This document shows, piece by piece, positions 1 through 7,400 of a stretch of 24,570 nt of DNA. Origin of the DNA: Deltaproteobacteria bacterium (lineage in GTDB: Bacteria; Bdellovibrionota_C; UBA2361; JAAYZI01); contig JAAYZI010000322.1 of assembly GCA_012514925.1 (NCBI GenBank), positions 1 through 24,570 on the forward strand, read 5' to 3'. The position numbers were made by a program, and so were the translations under genes. Position 1 is the first letter of the stretch; each line of letters starts with the position of its first letter. A model generated the notes under the pieces. The model was not told where the DNA came from. It searched no databases and was given only the letters and a program-made list of their open reading frames with translations.

Positions 1-55
1 CTCGCGCGTAGCCTACTAGTTTAATTTGCCAATCTTTTGCGCGAGATATGCATAT
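1..55. repeat. Short inverted repeat and palindrome at the window edge
   Basis: A 7-bp inverted repeat (CTCGCGC at 1-7, GCGCGAG at 39-45) is followed at once by a perfect 10-bp palindrome, ATATGCATAT (46-55). No coding frame is supported in the first 156 bases. The repeat may extend to the left of the window. It could be part of the terminator or regulatory region of a neighbouring gene, but no T-tract follows on either strand, so no function is assigned. Confidence 0.3.
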
Positions 56-114
56 GCGACAAGGCCAATATTAGGTCGTACCAGATTGGATGACTTTACG
101 TTTTATATAAATTT

Positions 115-132
115 ACTTTCTCTGGAGAAAGT
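115..132. repeat. Dispersed 18-bp palindrome, copy 1
   Basis: ACTTTCTCTGGAGAAAGT forms 8-bp perfect arms around a central TG. The same element recurs at 13640-13657 and 15292-15309, always between genes. This copy lies 25 bp beyond the stop codon of the ketosynthase gene. No U-tract follows on the transcribed (minus) strand, so it is not a textbook intrinsic terminator. It may be a REP-like repeat, a protein-binding site or an mRNA 3'-end stabiliser. Confidence 0.65.
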
Positions 133-156
133 GAAATTGATTCCACGCGCAAGCGG

Positions 157-1464
157 TTACCGGATACTTGATAACTGGTGGTCGTCGTAGCGCTTAATCA
201 GGGTGCAGCAGCTGATTCCTCCGAAGCCAAATGAATTTTTCAGGGCATTGTTGATCTGGTGGGTTTGGGGTTGGTTGGCGCAAACGTCGAGGTCAATTTC
301 GTTATCTAGCTCTTGGATGTTGATGGAGGGGTGAAGTTTGTTTTGTTGTATCTGTAAGAGCACGGCGATGGTCTCTACTAGCGCTGCTGACCAAGTGAGA
401 TGTCCTAACATGGATTTAGTGGAGTTTAGCTTAAGGCGGTAGGCGTGATCGCCGAAGGCTAGTTTAATGCTTTGGATTTCATGGAGGTCCCCAATTTTGG
501 TGCTGGTAGCGTGGCAATTAATATAATCAATATCTTCTGGTTTAAGGCCGCTTGAGGAAATCAGATCCTTGATTAAAGCGGCCTGTCCGGCGCTGTCCGG
601 AATAGGCAGGCGGTTGGCCTGGCTGGCGGCTTTGACCGCCGCAAGCTCGCCGTAAATTACGGCACCACGTTCTTTGGCGCATTCCAGCTCTTCGAGCACA
701 AGCGCGCCCGAACCGTGCGCCGGCACAAAACCTGCGCGTCTTCGATCAAAAGGCCGGGAAACAGAGTGCGGCGTAGCCTGCAGGAGCGGGTCCGTCACAA
801 CGGCGCCCAGCAGAGTCATGGAATAAATATCGGAGGCGGTAATATCGAAGGGTGGGGCGGCGACCAGTACGCGCTTGCATTCGCCGCTTAGGATCTCACG
901 ATAAGCGTCTCTCAGTGCTAGATTGCCGCTGGCGCAGGCACCGCCCACGGTATAGGCCGGACCAGTTACGCCTAAGACATCCGAAAGGGTGGCAGCGATA
1001 TTCGAATCTAGCCCTTCTATGCCGACCAAAGCACCGACTAGCGCTGGATCACGCTCGAAGCGCAGGTTGTGTGAGAGGATATAATTGTGATTGAAGTCGT
1101 GTCCCGCAACCACAATGCCATCAAGCCCGAAATTGCGGTCAGGTCCCTCTGCCAGCCCGGCTTCCAGGACGGCTTCCATAGCCGTAAGCGCCGCCATCTT
1201 GGCGGCAAAAGATGAGGAGCGAAAAATACGACGCAGCTTGAGCCAGCGCTGCTCGGAAGTCCGGCCCTTCAGAGCAGAGAGCGCTCCGTCAAAATCAAAA
1301 TCGCCCAAATCGCCCCCAACTTGGCAGGCCACGCCGGTGAGATCTAGAGTGCGCCAGCGCGTAATTCCAGAGCGGCCCCGCCAGAGAGCTTCACGGAATT
1401 CCTCAAGTGAAGAGGCAATCGGATTGATTGTGCCCATTCCGGTTATGACCACGCGCGTTTTCAT
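157..1464 (-). CDS. Stand-alone beta-ketoacyl-ACP synthase (FabF/KAS II-like)
   Basis: This is a 435-residue condensing enzyme of the thiolase fold that extends acyl chains by decarboxylative Claisen condensation with malonyl-ACP. The full catalytic triad is visible: Cys177 in GGACASG, His318 in NCHATST and His355 in KSMLGH, with the conserved Lys350. It should therefore be active, unlike a chain-length factor or a decarboxylase-only KS lacking the Cys. Its ATG overlaps the ACP stop by 4 nt (ATGA), and it is the last gene of the oxoamine synthase-ACP-KS operon. It probably elongates or primes an acyl-ACP for the neighbouring oxoamine synthase or PKS. A housekeeping fabF is less likely, because no other fab gene is nearby, but cannot be excluded. 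The ACP partner and substrate are inference. Confidence 0.88.
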   Translation of the reverse strand: MKTRVVITGMGTINPIASSLEEFREALWRGRSGITRWRTLDLTGVACQVGGDLGDFDFDGALSALKGRTSEQRWLKLRRIFRSSSFAAKMAALTAMEAVLEAGLAEGPDRNFGLDGIVVAGHDFNHNYILSHNLRFERDPALVGALVGIEGLDSNIAATLSDVLGVTGPAYTVGGACASGNLALRDAYREILSGECKRVLVAAPPFDITASDIYSMTLLGAVVTDPLLQATPHSVSRPFDRRRAGFVPAHGSGALVLEELECAKERGAVIYGELAAVKAASQANRLPIPDSAGQAALIKDLISSSGLKPEDIDYINCHATSTKIGDLHEIQSIKLAFGDHAYRLKLNSTKSMLGHLTWSAALVETIAVLLQIQQNKLHPSINIQELDNEIDLDVCANQPQTHQINNALKNSFGFGGISCCTLIKRYDDHQLSSIR

Positions 1465-1739
1465 GCTGGATCTGTCGGCGAAGCTTCAATTCGTTGCATG
1501 ATGAACTCAACCGTGCCCTCCAAGGTAGCCAGCGCTCTAGCCTCAAAGACCGGCAGGCGGATGTCCAGCTCCTGCTCTAAAATCACCAGCATCGTGGCCA
1601 TATCCAAGGAGGTCGCGCCCAAGTCTTCTAAATAGCGGGAAGAAGGCGTGATGCGCTCAGGTGGTAGCCCCAGCACTTCAATCACTGCATCTCTAACTTT
1701 TTCGTACACGGCCTCGCGGCTTACATTTTCAGGCGGCAT
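1461..1739 (-). CDS. Acyl carrier protein
   Basis: A 92-residue carrier protein. The ATG at 1739-1737 is preferred to an in-frame TTG two codons upstream, because AGGGAG sits at the correct distance from it. The four-helix ACP pattern is clear, with the phosphopantetheine-accepting Ser in DLGATSLDM (Ser44 from this start). The canonical DSL motif reads TSL here, so the residue before the serine is not acidic. This is seen in some specialised ACPs and may affect which phosphopantetheinyl transferase acts on it. The gene overlaps the 3' end of the oxoamine synthase gene by 11 nt and the start of the KS gene by 4 nt, so the three are translationally coupled. It probably presents an acyl chain to the oxoamine synthase or the KS. 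A dedicated ACP also accompanies serine palmitoyltransferase in bacterial sphingolipid loci. Confidence 0.85.
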   Translation of the reverse strand: MPPENVSREAVYEKVRDAVIEVLGLPPERITPSSRYLEDLGATSLDMATMLVILEQELDIRLPVFEARALATLEGTVEFIMQRIEASPTDPA

Positions 1740-3036
1740 CAACAATCTCCCTGCAAGCGGCTAGTCTTGTTTTAGCTTGATCCCTGGCTCGGCACATTGC
1801 GTCCATCAGGGCGTGAATTTGAGTTTGGTCGTGAGCGGCGGTCACACTGATGCGCAGCCCTGGAAAGGATACGGCCGAGCCAAGCGCGGCATTGACGTAA
1901 AACCCCTCGGCCGTTAGGGCGTTACAAAAGAGCCCCACTTCGGCAGCGGCGTGGCGGATATTCTCCCCTTTACCTAGGGAGACCAAGATAATTGGAGTGG
2001 CGTACGACTCAACATCAAATCCGCGCGCGCGCAAAAGCTGTCTGCAAAGTCCAGCGGATTCAAGAAGACGCGTTCTACGCTCCGGTTCGTTTTGAATGAT
2101 GCGTAGAGCCGCAAGTGCCCCCGCGACTACCGCCGGAGGCAGGCTGGCGCTAAAGACGAAAGCCGAAGAAACATGGCGCACATAATCTAAAACATCCTGT
2201 GCTCCCACCACAAATCCGCCGATTCCTGCGAAGGATTTAGAAAAGGTACCCACCAAAAGGTCGACCTTATCCAAAACCCCGGCAACTTCGGCGGCCCCTT
2301 GGCCGAACGTTCCCAGCGTCCCGATCCCGTGGGCATCGTCCACAAACAGGCGCGCGCCGCTTTCGGCGCAGAGTTCGCAGACCTCAGAAAGCGGGCAGAG
2401 ATCACCCCCCATGCTGTAAAGGCCTTCAACCGCAATCAAGCGTCCCATTTTGGCAGGGCAGCTAGATAGTGCTTCGCGCAGTGAAGAGATGTCATTGTGA
2501 CGAAATCTTCTTCTCTGGGCGTATGATAAGCGCATGCCATCCACTATGCTGGCATGGCAGTACTCATCCGCGATGATGGCATCTCCGGCGCCGGCCACTG
2601 CTGAGACCACTCCTAGATTTGCCTGAAACCCCGTGCTGAACAACAGCGCTGCGGGTTTATGAAAAAACTCAGCCAAATTCTGCTCGAGTTGCAAATGTAG
2701 AGAAGTTGTGCCGTTTAGCAGCCGCGATCCGCTGCATCCAGTGCCGTAATGCTTGGTGGCTTCAAGTGCAGCCGCGATGATGCGAGTGTCCCTCGTCAGC
2801 CCAAGATAGTCATTCGATCCAAATGAAACCAAGACTCGTCCGTTGCAGCGGACCTCATAAGGTTTAAGTGACAGATCGGGGGTGTTCTCATAAAAGAAAG
2901 GATAACCTTTCAGCGCGCGTAGCTGGGCGATGTCATGCGCTTGAGCGCTGTTAGACGCTTTTTCGAAAATATCAGTCATACCAACACGGGCCGGGAACGA
3001 AGCGCTAGAGAGTTTAATATGAGCGCTGACAAACAT
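1729..3036 (-). CDS. Alpha-oxoamine synthase (serine palmitoyltransferase/AONS-like, PLP-dependent)
   Basis: A fold-type I PLP enzyme of about 435 residues that condenses an amino acid with an acyl thioester, losing CO2, to give an alpha-amino ketone. Visible motifs (numbered from a TTG one codon upstream) are the GSNDYLGL substrate region, YGTGCSGSRLLNG, the cofactor-stacking His in DEYCHASIVDG (His162), DDAHGIG (Asp235, His237) and the Schiff-base lysine in GTFSKSFAGIGGF (Lys268). YGTGCSGSR..NG and CHASIVDG resemble serine palmitoyltransferase-type members more than KBL. No biotin genes are nearby, so BioF is unlikely. The start is uncertain: ATG at 3036 is listed, but the conserved domain begins near a later ATG at 2979, and neither has a clear ribosome-binding site. 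It is first in the oxoamine synthase-ACP-KS operon and divergent from the GNAT gene. The amino-acid substrate (serine, alanine or glycine) cannot be read from sequence. Confidence 0.9.
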   Translation of the reverse strand: MFVSAHIKLSSASFPARVGMTDIFEKASNSAQAHDIAQLRALKGYPFFYENTPDLSLKPYEVRCNGRVLVSFGSNDYLGLTRDTRIIAAALEATKHYGTGCSGSRLLNGTTSLHLQLEQNLAEFFHKPAALLFSTGFQANLGVVSAVAGAGDAIIADEYCHASIVDGMRLSYAQRRRFRHNDISSLREALSSCPAKMGRLIAVEGLYSMGGDLCPLSEVCELCAESGARLFVDDAHGIGTLGTFGQGAAEVAGVLDKVDLLVGTFSKSFAGIGGFVVGAQDVLDYVRHVSSAFVFSASLPPAVVAGALAALRIIQNEPERRTRLLESAGLCRQLLRARGFDVESYATPIILVSLGKGENIRHAAAEVGLFCNALTAEGFYVNAALGSAVSFPGLRISVTAAHDQTQIHALMDAMCRARDQAKTRLAACREIVDAA

Positions 3037-3087
3037 CAAACTCAGGCATTTTCAGTAAAATCCCAGCGGAGGCGAGTTTTAGTCTTG

Positions 3088-3117
3088 TTGAAAGGTTAGG
3101 CTGCTTTGGATTAGAAT
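3088..3117 (+). promoter_or_regulatory. Candidate sigma-70 promoter for the GNAT gene
   Basis: TTGAAA (3088-3093) and TAGAAT (3112-3117) are separated by 18 bp. Transcription would begin about 7 nt after the -10 box, leaving only a few bases before the ATG at 3131. This fits the absence of a Shine-Dalgarno sequence and suggests a leaderless or near-leaderless message. Confidence 0.5.
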
Positions 3118-3121
3118 CCAA
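3093..3121 (-). promoter_or_regulatory. Candidate promoter for the oxoamine synthase-ACP-KS operon
   Basis: On the minus strand TTGGAT (3121-3116) and TAACCT (3098-3093) lie 17 bp apart, which would give a leader of about 50 nt before the ATG at 3036. It overlaps the oppositely directed GNAT promoter, so the two operons could be controlled together. The match to consensus is moderate. Confidence 0.35.
3106..3121. promoter_or_regulatory. Palindromic operator-like site in the divergent promoter
   Basis: TTGGATTAGAATCCAA has perfect 7-bp arms (TTGGATT/AATCCAA) around AG. It covers the -10 box of the rightward promoter and the -35 box of the leftward one. A dimeric repressor bound here would block both. 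No regulator gene lies in the window. Confidence 0.45.
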
Positions 3122-3130
3122 GCGCTAAGT

Positions 3131-4282
3131 ATGGCCATGTCACTTCCAAAAGCACCCGTAAAAATAGAAGCGGTGGAAAGCCGTGCGGCGCTCTGTCGTT
3201 TTGTAGAGTTCCCATACCGCCTTTACCAGGGCTCGCCGTACTGGGTGGCACCGTTACGTTTGGAGCAAAAACTTACCCTTAGTCCGCGTCGAAATCCTTT
3301 CTATAAACATGGCCGTATTCAACCTTTCTTAGCTTATGATTCCAAGGGTCGAGTGGTCGGGCGTATCGCCGCTATTGAAAATCAGGCGCACCTTAAGAAG
3401 TACCACGATCAGACCGGGTTCTTCGGTTTTTTTGAGTGTGACCACACGGCGGGTGTTGCGTCGGCGCTGTTTGACGCCGCAGCAGAATGGTTAAGGGCGC
3501 AAGGGCTCAGCCGCATGCGCGGCCCATGCAGCCCCTCCATGAATGATATTTCGGGGTTGTTGGTAAAGGGGTTTGATCGCAGGCCGACTGTTTTTATGCC
3601 CTATAATCCCCCCTACTATGAGGATTACTTAAAGCAGTGCGGTTTTGAAAGAGCTATCACGACTTATGCTTACTATATCCACCGGCGTTACGCTGATTTT
3701 GAAAAGGTTGCACCCTTGTTGGCGGAGCTGCAACGTTCCTACCCTGGGCTAAAACTTGTGCGTGGAGATCTTCGTCGCTTTGCAGAGCAGGCCCAACTGA
3801 TTTTTGAGATTTATAATGAAGGTTGGGAGGGCAATTGGGGACATGTGCCTATGAGTCGCGCAGAGTTTGCACAGCTTACTCGCTTGTTTAGGTTTTTGAT
3901 CGATCCCAGTCTGGTTGTATTTTTGGAACTAAACGGCGAGACGATTGGGTTTTTACTGGCGCTTCCTGATTTAAATGAGATCCTCTCACATGTGCGCACG
4001 GGGCGTTTGCTACCGTGTGCCTGGTTGCCACTGCTGTTGCGCTGGAAGCTAGGCGGAATACACAGCGTGCGCGTCGCCATGGGAGGTGTCAGGTCAGCGT
4101 ACCGCGGGCAGGGTTTTGCGCCGTTAATGGCGCTTCTGGTGGCGCAACAACAATGGATTGGCGCTTACGAAGCGGTGGAGTTGAGCTGGATCTTGCAGAC
4201 TAATAAGTTACTGGTAGACTCTTTAGAGCGGATTGGTGCGGTGCGCGATAAGGAGTATGCGATTTTTGAAAGGCCGGTGTGA
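3131..4282 (+). CDS. GNAT-fold N-acyltransferase-like protein
   Basis: A 383-residue protein resembling a widespread family of roughly 380-residue GNAT-like proteins of poorly known substrate. Family-typical stretches include the N-terminal PYRLYQGSPYWVAPL, NPFYKHG (55-61), GPCSPSMND (131-139), the PYNPPYY core (157-163) and the C-terminal YRGQGFA (324-330), which corresponds to the acyl-CoA pyrophosphate-binding loop of GNAT motif A. The length suggests a degenerate N-terminal and an intact C-terminal GNAT lobe. No signal peptide or clear membrane segment is seen. The start is ATG 3131 (ATG 3137 is possible), and no Shine-Dalgarno is visible. It sits between the oxoamine synthase operon and the PKS. 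That position suggests N-acylation of the amino-ketone or amino-alcohol product, analogous to bacterial ceramide synthase. This role is inference; the family match is the firmer part. Confidence 0.75.
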   Translation: MAMSLPKAPVKIEAVESRAALCRFVEFPYRLYQGSPYWVAPLRLEQKLTLSPRRNPFYKHGRIQPFLAYDSKGRVVGRIAAIENQAHLKKYHDQTGFFGFFECDHTAGVASALFDAAAEWLRAQGLSRMRGPCSPSMNDISGLLVKGFDRRPTVFMPYNPPYYEDYLKQCGFERAITTYAYYIHRRYADFEKVAPLLAELQRSYPGLKLVRGDLRRFAEQAQLIFEIYNEGWEGNWGHVPMSRAEFAQLTRLFRFLIDPSLVVFLELNGETIGFLLALPDLNEILSHVRTGRLLPCAWLPLLLRWKLGGIHSVRVAMGGVRSAYRGQGFAPLMALLVAQQQWIGAYEAVELSWILQTNKLLVDSLERIGAVRDKEYAIFERPV

Positions 4283-4295
4283 GAAGGGGATTTCC

Positions 4296-4341
4296 GTACA
4301 CATAGCGACACTATCTGGATAAAGCTTGGCATAATGTGTAC
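4296..4341. promoter_or_regulatory. Inverted repeat GTACACAT...ATGTGTAC upstream of the PKS
   Basis: Perfect 8-bp arms lie at 4296-4303 and 4334-4341 with 30 bp between them. A third copy of the core (TACACATA) lies at 4402-4409, just before the PKS start. The right arm lies inside a candidate promoter (TTGGCA 4326-4331, 16 bp, TAATAA 4348-4353). The arrangement resembles multiple operator half-sites that could loop or cooperate, and it may control PKS expression. Confidence 0.4.
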
Positions 4342-4353
4342 AAGGTTTAATAA
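4326..4353 (+). promoter_or_regulatory. Candidate promoter upstream of the PKS
   Basis: TTGGCA and TAATAA are spaced 16 bp apart, giving a leader of about 60 nt to the ATG at 4420. A second AT-rich -10-like hexamer (CATAAT, 4406-4411) ends only 8 nt before the ATG and might give a leaderless message. There is no good Shine-Dalgarno before the PKS start. Confidence 0.35.
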
Positions 4354-4419
4354 GAGTTTCGGTTAACCAAGACAGTGTCTGTCATATTGAGTCCTAATTA
4401 ATACACATAATATGCGCCC

Positions 4420-7400
4420 ATGAATGTAAGACATGAACCGCTTGCAATTATCGGCATAGGGTGCCGTTTCCCAGGTGGGGCGAACGGCGCAGCTTCTTTT
4501 TGGCGCTTCTTAAAGGAGGGTCGGGACGGGATCGTAGAGGTGCCGGCGGATCGTTGGAACGCTGACGCTTATTATTCTCCGTTGGTGGATGCTCCCGGTA
4601 AGAGTGTCTGCCGCTGGGGAGGTTTTACCGAGGGACCGGAGCTTTTTGATGCGCAGTTTTTTGGAATCTCTCCCCGGGAGGCTGCCTGCATTGACCCGCA
4701 ACATCGCTGGCTCCTAGAAGTCGCCTACGAGGCCTTGGAAGACGCTGGGCTTGCCATGTCTCCGCTTAGAGGGAGCCGCACCGGGGTTTTTGTGGGGATC
4801 TCGACAGAGGATTACGGCCGGATGCAGCAGGCCGGAGCGGAGGAGGGAGATCTGCACTCCGCCATCGGAGCCGCAGCCAGCATCGCCGCCAACCGTATCA
4901 GTTACTTTTTCGATCTCCGGGGACCGAGCATGGTGGTGGATACCGCGTGTTCCTCCTCTTTAACGGCGGTTTGTCTGGCTTGTCAGAGCCTGTGGCGGGG
5001 AGAGATCGATCTGGCTTTTGTGGGAGGGGCGAACGCGCTGCTTTCTCCGGAGAGCACGATTGGATTCAGTCGCGCCGGGATGCTCTCTGCCAGCGGGCGC
5101 TGCCGCGCTTTTGCGGCCGATGCAGATGGCTATGTACGCTCCGAAGGGGCGGGAGTAGTGCTGTTGCAGAGGGAGGGCGTGGCGCGCGCCGCAGGGCATA
5201 GAATTTACGCTCTAATTCGTAGCGTTGGCCTGAATGAAGACGGGCGTAGTGCTTCTTTGCCGGTACCCAGCCGCGCCGCACAGGAAGATTTGCTTAAAAG
5301 AACCTGCCGTGAGACCGGAGTCTCTCCTGGCGCGATTTGCTACGTGGAAGCGCACGGTACCGGAACTCCGGTCGGCGACCCGATTGAGGCGGGAGCGATT
5401 GGAGCAGTGATAGGACCTAATCTTGAACCTGGAGAGCGCTGCCTGATCGGATCAGTGAAGACCAATATTGGACATTTGGAATCAGCGTCCGGAATCGCAG
5501 CTTTGATTAAGACTGCTTTGATCCTGCAGCACCATGAAGTTGTGGCGAATCTACATTTCTCAAAACCATCTCCGCACATTGATTTTGAAACTCTTCGTCT
5601 TGAAGTGCCGCTTAACTCCGCACCTTTGCAGCCTCGAAGCGGCCAGCCTCTCTTGGCGCTGGCAAGTTCTTTCGGTTTTGGAGGGGCTAACGCCTGCGTG
5701 TTGTTGCAAGCAGATGAGGGTGCACCGAAAAGAGTGGGGCCGCCGACAGGTGCGCGTCGTGCTGTTGATGATCCTGTTCTGATACCGCTTTCGGCACGTT
5801 CGTCTGGAGCGCTGGTGGAGAGTGCCGCGCGCTACGCCGAGCTTTTTAACGAGGAGACAGAGCTGGATCTGGAGCTTGTGGCTGCAGCGACGGCGCTTAG
5901 AAGAAGCCATCATCCTTGGCGTGCTGCGTTCTTGGGCGCTTCACACAGCGAAATGACTGAGCGGTTGCTGAAATACAGTCAGGGCGAAAAGCCGGGTGGG
6001 GTGTTTTCAGGTAGAGCCGGGGCAGAGGGGCTGCCGCGGCTGGTGTTCGTTTTCAGCGGACAGGGCGGACATTGGTGCAAAATGGCGCTTGGCTTGTTGG
6101 GACGAGGATTGACCTTTGAGCGCTCATTGAATGAATTGGATCGTCTGATCAAGGAGCACGCGGGTTGGTCAGCGCTTGCAGAGCTTCGACGCGGCGCCTC
6201 TGAGACTCGTCTTGGACGCACCGATATATCACAGCCGCTTCTTTTTGCTTTGCAAGTTGCGCTGCTGCATCAATGGAAAAGTTGGGGGATCAATCCAGAC
6301 GCGCTAATCGGCCATAGCGTTGGAGAGGTAGCGGCGGCCTATGCTGCCGGGATATTGGAGTTGGAAAGCGCGCTTAAGCTAGTGTTGCGGCGCAGTGAAT
6401 TGCAACAGCGGCAAGCCGGCAAGGGAGGTATGACTGCCCTAAGGCTTTCAGCGCGTGAAGCTGCAGATTGGCTCAAACCGTTTAAAGGTCGGCTTGAGAT
6501 TGCGGCGCTAAACGCCCCGTTTTTAGTCACTGTGTCGGGGGATGCTGAAGCTCTGCAGGAGCTGGAACAGGTGGCAGTTGAGAAGTCGGTATTTTTTAAG
6601 AGATTGCAGGTGGATTGCGCATTTCACAGCGCCCAGATGGATCCTCTTAAAGAAGAGTTGCTTGACTCCTTGCAAGATCTGTCTGCCGCTGATGGGGTAA
6701 CGCCCTTTTATTCTACGGTTACAGGCACCCAGCTTTCAGGCCGCGAGCTTGATGCCGGTTATTGGTGGCGTAATATTAGGGCGCCGGTGCGTTTTGCAGA
6801 TGCGGTTTCGGCGGCTTGCCAGACGCAGTCAACCTTTTTTCTGGAAATAGGGCCTCATGCTCTGCTCTCGCCGTCAATTGAGCAGATCCTAAGGGATGGG
6901 GAGAAGCATCGAGCGGTGGTCTGCGCCACTCTTTACCGTGATCGTCCGGAGTGGCGCTCCTTGCTGCAGGCTCTTGCGCATCTTTACTGCAGCGGTTTTG
7001 ACCCCTGCTGGCAAGAGCTGTTTGGGCATGGCCACACAGAATCGACTCATCAGGTTCCGTTGCCGCGCTACCCTTGGCAGCGGGAGCGGCATTGGCGTGA
7101 ATCTTCACTTTCGCGCCGCCACCGCTTTTTGGAGAAGCTTCATCCTTTGCTTGGGCATAAGGTTTTTTGCGCACAATCGGTGTGGGAGTCTTTTCATCAT
7201 CTCAAAGCTCTGCCGTACCTATCCGATCACCGCGTGCAAGGAAGTGTAATTATGCCGGCGGCGGCCATGGTTGAGCTGGGCTTGGCGGCAGCGCATCAGT
7301 TGCGCCCTGCTACGTTTCATACCTTGGAGAACCTTGAATTTTTACAACCAATCCCTTTTTCTTCTCAGGGTCACGTCCGCACTCAATTAGCGATCCAGCC

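Noticed and set aside
115..132. Intrinsic terminator for the KS operon
   Set aside because: The hairpin is AT-rich and short, and no U-tract follows it on the transcribed strand; it is kept as a repeat instead.
1729..3036. Annotation as BioF (8-amino-7-oxononanoate synthase)
   Set aside because: BioF is the same fold, but no biotin genes are nearby. The gene is coupled to an ACP and KS and faces a PKS, and motifs such as YGTGCSGSR and CHASIVDG fit SPT-like members at least as well.
5560..7249. Several overlapping antisense and out-of-frame reading frames inside the PKS
   Set aside because: All lie within strongly conserved PKS domains and show no motifs of their own.
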